Of a stretch of 64,000 nucleotides of DNA, positions 26,526 to 36,441 are shown piece after piece. The translations under genes and the position numbers were made by a program. Position 1 is the first letter of the stretch; every line of letters begins with the position of its first letter. The stretch is from assembly GCA_018260475.1 (NCBI GenBank), contig JAGLBA010000001.1, positions 1 to 64,000 on the forward strand. Direction: 5' to 3'. The notes under the pieces are model-generated. The model had not been told where the DNA came from. It saw only the letters and a program-made list of their open reading frames with translations, and searched no databases. The stretch comes from Chryseobacterium sp. Its GTDB lineage: Bacteria; Bacteroidota; Bacteroidia; Flavobacteriales; Weeksellaceae.

Positions 26526-29348
26526 TTAAAATCTTAAATAAACATTGATAAAATAAGTGCGGCCACGGTCATACCAAAGTTTCGGCCCAAAGAAAGGTAC
26601 CGGGCGCTGGCTCTCCATGTAGGCTTCCCGGAAGTTGGATTTTCTGCCCTGCTCGAAACCGCCGGTCACATAGTTGCGGTTGTTCAGTATATTGTTCACA
26701 CTCGCGCTGATTCCCGCACGATATCTGCCGAAAAGGAATGATTTCCCTGCGTTGGCATTCAACATAAACTGGTTATCGAACTTGGTTTGTTTCGTAAACT
26801 TAGCGATAAGGTCTGGCGTTGCTCCCGGTATCGTGCCCGTGTATTGTGGGTAGGAAGATGTTTCGGTGTAGTTGTCGCCCGTCAGTGGATCTGTGTAGAA
26901 GTTAGCAGTTCTATTTAATGGAGAAAAATCAAGAAATTGATCCATCAAATAATTTGCGGAAGCTCCTACCCACCAGAATTTCGGCGAGTTGTATTTTAAA
27001 CCAAATGAAAACGCTTTTTGTGGTGTACCTGCGATTTTAAAACCTTTGATTTGCGCTTCTCCCAGATATTCTGCACCGCGCGCATATTTGTCGGAATCGG
27101 CGCTGAGGTACACTTTAGGATTATTTTCATAGGTGTATTCTCCAATGGAAGCGACAGCAATAGCGCTAAAAGTAGGTGTAATTTTCACATCGGCACCCAC
27201 TTCCACACCTTTATAGCGTTTGTGCGCACCAGATAGGATTTCTGCCACGAAGGCATCCTGCGACGTGTTGGAAGCGCCCAACTGGATTCCTTCGGCGTAA
27301 TAGCGGGAAACTTCGGTCGCGTTTTGAATGTCTGTCCAATAGCCTGTTATGCGCAGTTTCAGGATTTGTCCGCGAGTGATATAACTTAAATCATTAGCAT
27401 TAATGACTTGGTTGCTCAGCCCCGGCGTGGTAAAGTCGTTCACGCGAGGGTTCATGAAGATCTCATTCAAAGTAGGTGCAAGGCTGAAGAGCGTACCATT
27501 ATAAACCAAGAAATTTTTACCATTAATTTTATAAGTCACTCTGGCTTTCAAACCTCCATCCAAAGCATCATACACGGCACTTTTGCCCTTAGAATTATTT
27601 TGGTAAAAATGGTTACGGAACTTACCATCGCGCTGAGATTCAGAATAAGAACCTACCACGGAAGCCATCACATTCCATTTCGGAAGATCGATTTCTGTGG
27701 AACCGTTCAGGCTATAAGAATCGCGAGAAAGGTCGTAAGAATATTGTGTACGATCACCTTCATACACTTTGATGTTGCTATTATCAACATCATAGCGCTG
27801 GTCGCTGCCGAAAGCATCTAGATTCAAGGCAAAATCTGCACCCAGAAGGTCATTTATTCTTCTGAAATTATCGGATTTTAAATTTTGGTAAACGAAATTC
27901 AAATTCATTTTCCAATTGTCGGCAGGTTTGGTATCGAAATGGGAAACGAAATTGAAAGTTTTATCCTTATTTACATCATCTACAAGTGCATACGCCGCCC
28001 TTTTCCCGAGAATAGGGTTTTCTTTTGTGCCGTATAGGAAATCACCATATCTGTCAGAGGGCAATACTTGGCTATTTTTGAAATATAAATCGCTCCAGTT
28101 GATTTGGCTCACATCGTCATCTTGCCAATCTGCTGCGGAATACAGGCCGAAACTCGGCAATTTTCTATAGTAAGTCGGGTTTGGGTCGCTCGCGTGGAAC
28201 CAATCCAAGCGGCTGCGCGCATCACTGCCTAATTGGTAAGAAAATGTGTTGTTCCAGTTACTGGTTTTCCCAAGCTTGTTGTAAAAACCAAGTTGGAACA
28301 TCGGTTCAAATACCTTACGGATTCTGGAACTGCGCATTTCACCGTCTTGCCAACCCCAATAGGCGTTATAATCTTTGCCCATCAGGTCATATACTTCCTG
28401 TGTATTCGGGCTGTTAGTTGAGCGTCTTGTAGGCGCACCGAAAGCGGTAAGGTTGATGGAAAATTTATCGCTAAATTTCTTTTCAATAGCAGCGAAATAA
28501 CCATAAGAATCTTGGTAAGTACCTTCGATTTGGCCTTTGCGTGCCCATCTGCGGCTTCCGGAAACTGTGATCGCCCATCCGTTTCTCATGAGGCCTGTAG
28601 AATAGGTCGCCATCGCACGGCCCATATAACTGCGGTTGGTAGCAGAATATGTAAAGGAAGCGCCTTTCCTATAACTGGATGCGCGGGTGTTGTAATATAC
28701 CACGCCGCCCAGATTACCAAACGCGTATTCGGATGGGGTTATGTTATCCACACTTTCCATTGGGTAGCGTGTCACATCATTTAATCCTCCCCAATTGCTG
28801 AAATCGATTTTACCATCATCATTTTTGGACATGGACACTCCGTTGAAAAGGACATCCTCATAGCGATTATCCACACCCCTTGGGCGGAACCAATAGGCGC
28901 CCAGTTCAAATGCTGCAGCATTTTGGAAAGCATCGCGTCCGGCACTCAGTAGGCCTACGGTTGGCTGCATAGAACTGCCCTCATCATCGGCAGCAGATTC
29001 ATCTATCACTATCACTCCGACATCCGATGTGCCGGAAACCAGCGGCAGGGAAATCACGCCAAGGTCTTTGCGTCTCTCATCCGGAGCTACATCAAACTGA
29101 AGAACGCGCACCTCGAAGCCTGGTTTAGAAACCGTAATTTGATAATGTCCAGGCTTCATATCTACAAACTGGAAATAGCCGATCTTATCCGCTACCAGAT
29201 CATCATCAGATTCCTGAAGATCCACAGCGGCACGCTCAACAGGCTGGCCTTGTGCATCCTTCACATATGCGTACACGGTGGTTTGTGCATAATAAAATGA
29301 AGCGGGCAGCAAGGAGAACAATGAAATTAAAGATAATCTTTTTATCAT
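26526..29348 (-). CDS. TonB-dependent outer-membrane receptor
   Basis: 940 residues. A signal peptide ends near FYYAQ. A carboxypeptidase-regulatory-like domain follows (VKDAQGQPVERAAVDLQ, GYFQFVDMKPGHYQITVSKP). The plug includes AAFELGAYWFRPRGVDNRYE and SVDNITPSEYAFGNLGGVVY, and the rest is a beta-barrel ending in the aromatic strand FINVYLRF. Operon with the DUF5689 lipoprotein and divergent from the secreted nuclease/phosphatase. This trio suggests uptake of nucleotides, phosphate esters or nucleic-acid fragments, which is inference from context. Confidence 0.9.
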   Translation of the reverse strand: MIKRLSLISLFSLLPASFYYAQTTVYAYVKDAQGQPVERAAVDLQESDDDLVADKIGYFQFVDMKPGHYQITVSKPGFEVRVLQFDVAPDERRKDLGVISLPLVSGTSDVGVIVIDESAADDEGSSMQPTVGLLSAGRDAFQNAAAFELGAYWFRPRGVDNRYEDVLFNGVSMSKNDDGKIDFSNWGGLNDVTRYPMESVDNITPSEYAFGNLGGVVYYNTRASSYRKGASFTYSATNRSYMGRAMATYSTGLMRNGWAITVSGSRRWARKGQIEGTYQDSYGYFAAIEKKFSDKFSINLTAFGAPTRRSTNSPNTQEVYDLMGKDYNAYWGWQDGEMRSSRIRKVFEPMFQLGFYNKLGKTSNWNNTFSYQLGSDARSRLDWFHASDPNPTYYRKLPSFGLYSAADWQDDDVSQINWSDLYFKNSQVLPSDRYGDFLYGTKENPILGKRAAYALVDDVNKDKTFNFVSHFDTKPADNWKMNLNFVYQNLKSDNFRRINDLLGADFALNLDAFGSDQRYDVDNSNIKVYEGDRTQYSYDLSRDSYSLNGSTEIDLPKWNVMASVVGSYSESQRDGKFRNHFYQNNSKGKSAVYDALDGGLKARVTYKINGKNFLVYNGTLFSLAPTLNEIFMNPRVNDFTTPGLSNQVINANDLSYITRGQILKLRITGYWTDIQNATEVSRYYAEGIQLGASNTSQDAFVAEILSGAHKRYKGVEVGADVKITPTFSAIAVASIGEYTYENNPKVYLSADSDKYARGAEYLGEAQIKGFKIAGTPQKAFSFGLKYNSPKFWWVGASANYLMDQFLDFSPLNRTANFYTDPLTGDNYTETSSYPQYTGTIPGATPDLIAKFTKQTKFDNQFMLNANAGKSFLFGRYRAGISASVNNILNNRNYVTGGFEQGRKSNFREAYMESQRPVPFFGPKLWYDRGRTYFINVYLRF

Positions 29349-29445
29349 GATTAAAATGTTATTTGGGCAAAGTTACTTTAAAACAAATTTAACTAAAGTA
29401 TGTTAACTTTAATTAATTCTTAACATTTAGATTGATGATATTTCT

Positions 29446-29453
29446 TATGTTTG
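29446..29453 (+). promoter_or_regulatory. -7 promoter element of the secreted nuclease/phosphatase gene
   Basis: TATGTTTG is an exact match to TAnnTTTG, 46 bases before the ATG. On the other strand TAACTTTG (complement of 29368-29375) could serve the TonB receptor. Neither has a clear TTG at the usual distance. Confidence 0.4.
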
Positions 29454-29499
29454 AAGTCTGAATTTTATTTTCAAAATTCAACAACATAAATCAACGATT

Positions 29500-30699
29500 A
29501 TGAAAAAATGGATTATATTTTTAATGATGGTTTGCTCGATGTCGGTTTTTTCACAAAAGAAATCCGTGCAGCGAGCTACCGTCGCTTTTTTGAATGTGGA
29601 AAACCTTTGGGACACCATCGCCTCGGCAGATTATATTGATGGAACATTACCCGTAACGGATTGGCGTTTTCATCGCAGCGTGCCGGTAGATTCTTTGAAA
29701 TACCTTCCTGTAACTGAAGATTATAAAGGTGTTTGGAATAATGAATCTCTGATTGGGAAAAAGGTGGTGCGCTATCAGGGTGTGAATGAAGAGTTCACTT
29801 CCAAAAGCGCAAAAATGTATGGCACTAAAACTTATAATCACAAACTTGGGAATATCGCCAGAGTGGTCTCGGAATTGGGTAGGGCTTATACCAATGATAA
29901 TCCTGCTATCGTGGGACTTATCGAGGTAGAAAACCGCACTGTAATTCGGGATTTGATCGCCCAGCCGCAACTTGCAAAAAGCGATTATGGCATCATCCAT
30001 TACAATTCATACGACTTCCGCGGGATAGATGTCGCTATTATTTATCAAAAGAAAAGATTCGTTCCCCAAGATTCTTATGCCAAAGAAGTGGTAATTTTCG
30101 ATGAAGAAGGGAAAAGAGAATACACGCGAGACATCCTCGTGGCCAAAGGGCTTTTGGATGGCGAACCGATTGCAGTATTTATGAACCACTGGCCATCTCG
30201 CCGTGGCGGAGAGGCGATTTCTTTGGCTAAAAGAAATGCCGCTGCTACGGTACTAAAAAATGAGATGGATAAATTAGTAGCTGAAAATCCGGGAATAAAA
30301 ATTATAGCTATGGGAGACTATAATGATGACCCTGTGAGCCCGTCTTTGAAGAAATTTCTCGGAGCCGTGGGAACTCCGGAGCAGCTTTCGGATCAGTATC
30401 CGTATTATAACTTGATGTACAAACTGTACAAAAATGGCGTGGCATCCCTCGCCTATCGCGATGCACCGAACCTTTTTGACCAAATCATCGTCTCTAGGAA
30501 CCTCTACTCCAATCAAAAAATTACACCGACTTATTCGGTCATTAAAGCGGAAATCTTTGCACCCTCCTACCTGGTGAACAGTGCCGGACAATGGAAGGGC
30601 TACCCTTTCCGCTCGTGGGATGGCGACCGCTATACTGGCGGATTTAGCGACCACTTCCCAGCGGTATCAGTTTTGCAGAGGGAGTATGTGAAAAAGTGA
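29500..30699 (+). CDS. Secreted endonuclease/exonuclease/phosphatase-family enzyme
   Basis: 399 residues. A signal peptide (MKKWIIFLMMVCSMSVFSQ) precedes an EEP (DNase I-like) fold: metal-binding Glu in GLIEVENRTV, the catalytic NHWPSRRGGE, GDYNDDPVSPS, and the terminal SDHFPAVSV. The family cuts phosphodiesters in DNA, RNA or phospholipids. With the TonB receptor and DUF5689 lipoprotein divergent from it, extracellular nucleic acid breakdown is the favoured reading. No C-terminal type IX secretion tag was seen. Confidence 0.9.
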   Translation: MKKWIIFLMMVCSMSVFSQKKSVQRATVAFLNVENLWDTIASADYIDGTLPVTDWRFHRSVPVDSLKYLPVTEDYKGVWNNESLIGKKVVRYQGVNEEFTSKSAKMYGTKTYNHKLGNIARVVSELGRAYTNDNPAIVGLIEVENRTVIRDLIAQPQLAKSDYGIIHYNSYDFRGIDVAIIYQKKRFVPQDSYAKEVVIFDEEGKREYTRDILVAKGLLDGEPIAVFMNHWPSRRGGEAISLAKRNAAATVLKNEMDKLVAENPGIKIIAMGDYNDDPVSPSLKKFLGAVGTPEQLSDQYPYYNLMYKLYKNGVASLAYRDAPNLFDQIIVSRNLYSNQKITPTYSVIKAEIFAPSYLVNSAGQWKGYPFRSWDGDRYTGGFSDHFPAVSVLQREYVKK

Positions 30700-30739
30700 T
30701 ATTTTAAAAACACAAAGATAAAAGGAATCCGCGAAAAAA

Positions 30740-30760
30740 TTCTTGCTTTACGACACAATG
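30740..30760. repeat. Short palindrome in the intergenic gap
   Basis: GACACAA and TTGTGTC enclose TGTG in an otherwise plain AT-rich gap between the nuclease/phosphatase gene and the convergent sufS gene. It could be a weak terminator (few T follow) or an operator. No evidence decides. Confidence 0.35.
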
Positions 30761-30915
30761 TGTTGTGTCCTATTCTTTAATTTAACGTTTTATATTCCTT
30801 TGGGAGTTTGTGATTTTTTGAAACAGGTAGGATTTCGCAAAAAAGAATTCGTCTTGTTTTATTTCTATATTTATTACAGTATTATGTTGAGATATTGTTG
30901 TTTAAGTTGCCGTCA

Positions 30916-32136
30916 TTAGCCTAGCATCCGCTGCGCCTTCCGCACGCCTTCTGCCAAGATTTCTATCTCATCCATGGAATTATAAACGGCAAAGCTTGCG
31001 CGGATCGTTCCCGCAATATTAAAGTAAGCCATAATCGGTTGGGTACAGTGGTGACCGGTGCGCACGGCAATTCCGAGTTTGTCCAAAATCATACCCGCAT
31101 CCGAGGCGATGCCCGCATTTTCTAATGTGAAAGATACCACGCCGGTGCGCTTGGCTTTTTCGCCATAGATTTTTAGACCTTCTATTTCCAGAAGTTTCTT
31201 TTGGGCGCGATCCAATAAAGAATTTTCATGATTTTGAAGTTGCTCGTGGCCGATGGATTCTATGAAATCTACCGCTGCACCGAGGGCAATATTCCCACCG
31301 ACATTGGGTGTTCCCGCCTCGAATTTAAAAGGCAGTCCTGCGTAGGTAGTGCCATCGAAAGAGCATGTGGCGATCATCTCGCCACCACCGTGGAAAGGCT
31401 GCATATCTTCGAGGTGTTTCTCTTTCCCGTAAAGGATTCCGGTGCCCATGGGCGCATACATTTTGTGACCAGAAAACACAAAGAAATCACAATCCATTTT
31501 TTGGACATCTATTTTGAAGTGCGGTGCCGACTGTGCGCCATCTATAACGATGAGTGCATTAGAGTTTTTTCTGGTTTTGCTGATGATTTCTTCGATGGGG
31601 TTGATGATTCCCAACGCGTTTGACACTTGGTTTACCGATACGATTTTTGTCTTTTCGCTGAGGTTATTGTCGAGGAAATCTAACTGCAGAATCCCGTTTT
31701 CATCCATGGGAATCACTTTCAGCGTGGCACCAGTGCGCTCGCAAAGCATTTGCCAAGGAACGATATTTGAGTGGTGTTCCAAATAGGAAATGATGATCTC
31801 GTCGCCGGATTTTATTTGATTTGACAGCGAATAGGCCAAAAGATTGATGCCTTCCGTGGTTCCCTTTGTAAAAATGACTTCGTAATCGTGCTCGGCATTG
31901 ATGAATTTTTGAATTTTCCTGCGTGACGCTTCCATTTCCTCTGTAGCGAGTTGGCTCAGCGTGTGGATTCCTCGGTGCACATTGGCATTGGTCTCCCGAT
32001 AGTATTTTTCCAAAGCTTCCAGCACCGATAACGGTTTCTGGGAAGTCGCGGCATTGTCCAGATAGACGAGCGGCTTGCCATTGACCGTTTGGGAAAGTAT
32101 GGGGAATTGGGAGCGGATATTTTGGAGATCGAGCAT
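30916..32136 (-). CDS. sufS: Cysteine desulfurase SufS
   Basis: 406 residues of the group II desulfurases. The PLP lysine is K225 in FVFSGHKMYAPMG; the catalytic Cys is C364 in RTGHHCTQPIM. LVYLDNAATSQKP near the start and ANVHRGIHTLS are standard. It takes sulfur from cysteine for Fe-S cluster assembly. The sufBCD genes are not next to it here. Repeat B1 lies just upstream, ahead of a -7 element (CAAATTTA at 32162-32169, read on the minus strand). Confidence 0.95.
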   Translation of the reverse strand: MLDLQNIRSQFPILSQTVNGKPLVYLDNAATSQKPLSVLEALEKYYRETNANVHRGIHTLSQLATEEMEASRRKIQKFINAEHDYEVIFTKGTTEGINLLAYSLSNQIKSGDEIIISYLEHHSNIVPWQMLCERTGATLKVIPMDENGILQLDFLDNNLSEKTKIVSVNQVSNALGIINPIEEIISKTRKNSNALIVIDGAQSAPHFKIDVQKMDCDFFVFSGHKMYAPMGTGILYGKEKHLEDMQPFHGGGEMIATCSFDGTTYAGLPFKFEAGTPNVGGNIALGAAVDFIESIGHEQLQNHENSLLDRAQKKLLEIEGLKIYGEKAKRTGVVSFTLENAGIASDAGMILDKLGIAVRTGHHCTQPIMAYFNIAGTIRASFAVYNSMDEIEILAEGVRKAQRMLG

Positions 32137-32192
32137 GGCGGAAATTTTATTTAGAATGGTTCAAATTTACGCAAAATTTCGCAATAGGGATA

Positions 32193-32311
32193 GGAGCGGA
32201 TACCCCGCAGTTTTTAGTTGCGGCGGCTTCGCCGCCGCAACTAAAACGAGGAGTAGCAGCGGATAGCCCGACGGTGCTGCCTGCCGAAGGCCTGGCCTGC
32301 ACCGGATTGCC
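32193..32311 (+). repeat. Dispersed intergenic repeat, family B, copy 1
   Basis: It starts GGAGCGGATACCCCGCAG. A perfect 16-bp hairpin with a TTC loop follows (32212-32246, arms TTTTAGTTGCGGCGGC and its complement). Then come CGAGGAGTAGCAGCGGATAG and CCCGAC, and a second imperfect hairpin ending CACCGG. The flanks match copy 2 at 47917 but the hairpin between them differs completely. Confidence 0.8.
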
Positions 32312-32379
32312 ATAAAAAAATTAATCTAAAAAAGTGGCAATCATTACTCCGCCAAATGTCTACCGCGGCATGAATAGAC

Positions 32380-32416
32380 ATTCCCTTCGGCGCGCTGGCA
32401 GAAGGGAATTTTTTCG
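32380..32416 (+). terminator. Plus-strand terminator with no upstream gene
   Basis: ATTCCCTTC, 12-base loop, GAAGGGAAT then T6. The T tract exists only on the plus strand, yet both flanking genes (sufS and glyS) read on the minus strand. Confidence 0.6.
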
Positions 32417-32440
32417 GGCGACGGTGGCGACCAAAAGGAT

Positions 32441-33982
32441 TTACAGTTTGCTCAAAAGTGTCCGCATATTGGTTTTCTCATCAATAATACTCCTCAAATC
32501 CGCCACGGCCACCCGCTCCTGCTGCATGGTGTCGCGGTCGCGAAGCGTGACGGTATGGTCGGTAAGCGAATCGTGATCCACTGTGATGCAGAACGGCGTG
32601 CCCAATGCGTCATTTCGGCGGTAGCGTTTCCCGATGCTGTCTTTTTCTTCGTAGATGAGGTTGAAATCGTATTTCAGATCATTGAAGATTTTTTCAGCGT
32701 ATTCGCCTAAGCCGTCTTTTTTCATCAATGGTAAAATTGCGGCTTTTACTGGTGCTAAAGCCGGAGGCAAGGAAAGTACGGTTCTTTCCGAGCCGTCTTC
32801 CAAAACTTCGTCTTTCAACGCAGTTGAGAAAATGGCAAGGAAAAGTCTGTCTAATCCAACAGAAGTTTCTACGACATAAGGGACATAGTTTTCGTTTCTT
32901 TCGTTGTCGAAATACTGTAATTTCCGTCCGGAATGTTTTTCATGCGCGGTAAGGTCGAAATCTGTACGCGAGTGGATGCCTTCCAATTCTTTGAACCCAA
33001 AAGGGAATTTAAACTCAATATCGGCGGCGGCATTGGCGTAGTGTGCTAGTTTTTCGTGGTCGTGGAATTTATAATTATCCGCGCCTAAACCAAGTGCCAA
33101 ATGCCAGTTGAGGCGTTTTTGTTTCCATTCTTCATAAAAGCCGAGTTCGGTGCCTGGAGCCACGAAAAATTGCATTTCCATCTGTTCGAACTCGCGCATT
33201 CTGAATATAAATTGCCTTGCAACAATTTCATTTCTAAACGCTTTCCCGATTTGTGCAATCCCGAATGGCAATTTGTGTCGGGAGGTTTTTTGAACATTTA
33301 AAAAATTCACGAAAATTCCCTGCGCGGTTTCTGGTCTTAGGTAAAGATCCATCGCATTATCGGCAGACGCACCGAGTTTGGTTCCAAACATAAGGTTGAA
33401 CTGGCGCACTTCTGTCCAGTTTTTGGATCCGGTATCTGGATCGGCGATTTCAAGTTCTTCGATCAGTGCTTTTACATCTGCCAAATCTTCATTTTCGAGC
33501 GAGCGTGCGAGCCTGTTGAGAATAATTGATTGCTTTTCGCGGTATTCCATCACGCGAGGATTGGTGCTTTCAAACTGCGCTTTGTCAAACGCATCGCCAA
33601 ATCTCTTTGCGGCTTTTTCAATTTCTTTTTGTGCTTTTTCTTCAATTTTAGCACAGTAATCTTCCACCAAAACATCGGCGCGGAAGCGTTTCTTAGAATC
33701 TTTATTATCAATCAAAGGATCATTAAAGGCGTCCACATGCCCGGATGCTTTCCAAGTGGTAGGATGCATCAGGATGGCGGAATCTATCCCCACTATATTT
33801 TCATTGAGTTGCGTCATCGCCTTCCACCAGTAGGATTTTATGTTGTTTTTCAGTTCAGCGCCATTTTGTCCGTAGTCGTACACGGCTGAAAGTCCGTCGT
33901 AAATTTCAGAACTTGGGAAAATAAAACCATACTCCTTTGCGTGAGAAATTACTTTCTTGAAAACATCTTCCTGCTTTGCCAT
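32441..33982 (-). CDS. glyS: Glycine-tRNA ligase (single-chain, dimeric type)
   Basis: 513 residues of the eukaryote/archaeal-like one-chain class II glycyl-tRNA synthetase that replaces the two-subunit type in Bacteroidetes. Seen are YGFIFPSSEIYDGLSAVYDY at the start, PETAQGIFVNF, the motif 2 region IGKAFRNEIVARQFIFRMRE and FEQMEMQFF, and YVVETSVGLDRLFLA (motif 3). The C-terminal anticodon-binding domain follows (LAPVKAAILPLM onward). Confidence 0.97.
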   Translation of the reverse strand: MAKQEDVFKKVISHAKEYGFIFPSSEIYDGLSAVYDYGQNGAELKNNIKSYWWKAMTQLNENIVGIDSAILMHPTTWKASGHVDAFNDPLIDNKDSKKRFRADVLVEDYCAKIEEKAQKEIEKAAKRFGDAFDKAQFESTNPRVMEYREKQSIILNRLARSLENEDLADVKALIEELEIADPDTGSKNWTEVRQFNLMFGTKLGASADNAMDLYLRPETAQGIFVNFLNVQKTSRHKLPFGIAQIGKAFRNEIVARQFIFRMREFEQMEMQFFVAPGTELGFYEEWKQKRLNWHLALGLGADNYKFHDHEKLAHYANAAADIEFKFPFGFKELEGIHSRTDFDLTAHEKHSGRKLQYFDNERNENYVPYVVETSVGLDRLFLAIFSTALKDEVLEDGSERTVLSLPPALAPVKAAILPLMKKDGLGEYAEKIFNDLKYDFNLIYEEKDSIGKRYRRNDALGTPFCITVDHDSLTDHTVTLRDRDTMQQERVAVADLRSIIDEKTNMRTLLSKL

Positions 33983-34072
33983 TTTAATTTGAATTTTAGC
34001 AAAAATAAGGAACTTTTATTAAAACTTGCCTTTACAAATGCAAGAGAATTTATTAATAAAATTTAAATTCCG

Positions 34073-34080
34073 TAAATTTG
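34073..34080 (+). promoter_or_regulatory. -7 promoter element of pyrD
   Basis: TAAATTTG is an exact TAnnTTTG match 19 bases before the pyrD ATG; no TTG is seen at the expected distance. Confidence 0.45.
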
Positions 34081-34099
34081 CAGCACTTTATCACTCGAT

Positions 34100-35119
34100 A
34101 TGTATAAATCCCTAATTCGCCCTGTTCTTTTCAGATTTGATCCGGAAGAAGTCCATCATTTCACTTTTGGATTTTTGAAAAAATTTCCAGGACTTGCCAA
34201 AATTTTTCTGCCAAAACCCATCGAGGATAAGCGTTTGGAGCGTGAAGTTTTTGGTATTAAATTTAAAAATCCGGTGGGCCTTGCTGCAGGTTTTGATAAA
34301 AATGCCGCACTCTATAACGAACTAGGGGCATTGGGATTTGGCTTTGTAGAAATAGGTACAGTAACGCCAAAAGCACAACCCGGAAACCCAAAGAAAAGGC
34401 TTTTTCGGCTGATCCAAGACAGCGGAATCATCAACAGAATGGGCTTTAATAATGATGGGCTTGCCGCCGCGGTGGAGCAATTGAAAAAGAATAAACATAA
34501 AATTATCATCGGGGGAAATATCGGAAAAAATACCGCTACTGCACCGGAAAATTACACCGCCGACTATGTGGAATGCTTCAAGGCGCTGCATCCTTTTGTG
34601 GATTATTTTGCGCTGAATGTGAGTTGTCCCAATGTTTCCAGCCACGCAAAACTGGAAGACGCAGAGTATCTGTACGAGCTGATTTCGGCGATACAAGACA
34701 TTAATAAATCATATCCCAAACCAAAGCCAGTCCTTTTAAAAATTGCGCCGGATTTGAATAAAACCCAACTGGACGAAATCGTAGAACTGGTTGCGAAAAC
34801 TAAAATAGAGGGCGTCATTGCAAGCAATACATCTATCAATCGTGAAGGCCTGAAAACATCAGCAGCAGAATTGGAAATTATTGGAAAAGGCGGTCTCAGT
34901 GGTAAGCCAATCCGCGACCGCAGTACGGAAGTGATCCGGTATTTAGCAGATAAATCGGGCAGAAGTTTTCCAATTATCGGTGTGGGCGGCATCCACAGCG
35001 CCGATGATGCAATGGAGAAATTCGAAGCCGGAGCTAGCTTAGTTCAGCTCTACACAGGTTTTATTTACGAAGGCCCGCAACTGATTCGGGAAATAAATGA
35101 GAGGCTTTTAGAGCGTTAG
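34100..35119 (+). CDS. pyrD: Quinone-dependent dihydroorotate dehydrogenase (class 2)
   Basis: 339 residues. The N-terminal helix ([20 protein letters not shown]) marks the membrane-associated class 2 enzyme, which passes electrons from dihydroorotate to quinone. FMN-barrel motifs are [47 protein letters not shown] (catalytic Ser) and [14 protein letters not shown]. Monocistronic; fourth step of pyrimidine synthesis. Confidence 0.97.
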   Translation: MYKSLIRPVLFRFDPEEVHHFTFGFLKKFPGLAKIFLPKPIEDKRLEREVFGIKFKNPVGLAAGFDKNAALYNELGALGFGFVEIGTVTPKAQPGNPKKRLFRLIQDSGIINRMGFNNDGLAAAVEQLKKNKHKIIIGGNIGKNTATAPENYTADYVECFKALHPFVDYFALNVSCPNVSSHAKLEDAEYLYELISAIQDINKSYPKPKPVLLKIAPDLNKTQLDEIVELVAKTKIEGVIASNTSINREGLKTSAAELEIIGKGGLSGKPIRDRSTEVIRYLADKSGRSFPIIGVGGIHSADDAMEKFEAGASLVQLYTGFIYEGPQLIREINERLLER

Positions 35120-35191
35120 TTTGTGTTAAAGTTTATGTGTTTATGCGTATTTTGAACTTTTTCAAATGAACAAATTAGACAGTTAGACAAA

Positions 35192-36436
35192 TTAATCCAA
35201 TAACTGTGAAATCGAATAAATCACCAAGCCGACCAAACCACCGACCAAAGTTCCGTTTACTCGTATGAATTGCAAGTCTTTCCCAACTTCCAATTCCATT
35301 TTGTTACTGAGTTCTTTGCCCTCCCAATTTCCTATGGTAGAACTGATGAGAACGCCAAACTGGTGTGTATTTTTAAGAATATATTTGTAGGCGGTATGCC
35401 TTACCCATCCATCAATCTTTGATTGAAGAGAACCATCGGTACGCAGATTTTGGGAAAGTTCATCCAGATTTTTCTTAATATAATCCTTCAGTGGAGATTG
35501 CTCTTCCGAAAATTCTTTTAGCAAAGATTTTTTCACAGATTCCCAAATGTCGGCAGAATATCTATGCAGTTTTTCATCATTTAAAAGATTGTCTTTTATT
35601 GCGCGGAACTCATGCTCCCATTTTTCATCCGTTATCAATTCTTGTGAAAAAGCCATGATCTTAGCTGTGATTTCTGCCCGAAGCGGATGCTCGGGATTTA
35701 CCTCTACCTCTTCAAAATATTTAGATAGTCCGGTGGTGATTTTATCTGCAATGGTATCATCTACAAAGCGCGGTATCAGTATGAAACTCTCTTTTTTCAC
35801 GCGCTCTCGCACCACTTCCTGATTGTTCAGCACATAATCTTTGATCTGTTTAGAAAGCTCTGTAATCATCCTTTGGTGATCGTTTTTTTCTAAAATATAT
35901 TCCAATCCGTTTCCAATGATGGTGTTGATTTTCAAATCAGTGGACATTTCTCGTGCTTTTTTCGAAATAAAAGCCGTAACGGCAGAATCATCCAATTTAT
36001 TTAAAATATCCGCGCCGATATGGGAGCTTTCGCTAATCAGTGTTTCTTGATTTTTGGTTTTAGCAAGCCAATCTCCGATGAATGTTGAAATTTTTAGTTT
36101 GAGTATATAGGGGCGAATGTTTCCAGGCGACAAGAAATTTTCTACCACAAAATTCCCTAGATTGTCGCCAATCTGATCTTTTTTTTCCTGAATTAGATTT
36201 GTGTGCGGAATTTTTAACCCAAGAGGATGGTGAAACAGTGCGGTAACGGCGAACCAGTCTGCCAATGCGCCCACCATTGCGGCTTCGGAAAACGCGCGGA
36301 CATAACCCATCCAAGCGGCAGAATTTCGTTTTTCCAACACCGTCATAATGACGAAAATGATGGTCATCAACAAAAAAAGACCCGTGGCAAAGGCTTTGTA
36401 TTTTTTTAACTGTATTTTTTTTTCTTCGTCATTCAT
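35192..36436 (-). CDS. DUF445 membrane protein
   Basis: 414 residues from MNDEEKKIQLKKYKAFATG; upstream in-frame codons overlap msrB and its promoter. One N-terminal membrane segment (GLFLLMTIIFVIMTVL) and one at the extreme C-terminus (GGLVGLVIYSISQLL) bracket a long helical region. The DUF445 marks are EAAMVGALADWFAVTALFHH, PLGLKIPHTNLI and DNLGNFVVENFL. Function is unknown in this family. Divergent from msrB with only 25 bases between start codons. Confidence 0.88.
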   Translation of the reverse strand: MNDEEKKIQLKKYKAFATGLFLLMTIIFVIMTVLEKRNSAAWMGYVRAFSEAAMVGALADWFAVTALFHHPLGLKIPHTNLIQEKKDQIGDNLGNFVVENFLSPGNIRPYILKLKISTFIGDWLAKTKNQETLISESSHIGADILNKLDDSAVTAFISKKAREMSTDLKINTIIGNGLEYILEKNDHQRMITELSKQIKDYVLNNQEVVRERVKKESFILIPRFVDDTIADKITTGLSKYFEEVEVNPEHPLRAEITAKIMAFSQELITDEKWEHEFRAIKDNLLNDEKLHRYSADIWESVKKSLLKEFSEEQSPLKDYIKKNLDELSQNLRTDGSLQSKIDGWVRHTAYKYILKNTHQFGVLISSTIGNWEGKELSNKMELEVGKDLQFIRVNGTLVGGLVGLVIYSISQLLD

Positions 36437-36441
36437 TAGCC

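Noticed and set aside
32340..32440. Hairpin before glyS stop considered as the glyS terminator
   Set aside because: The T tract follows the stem only on the plus strand, opposite to glyS transcription.
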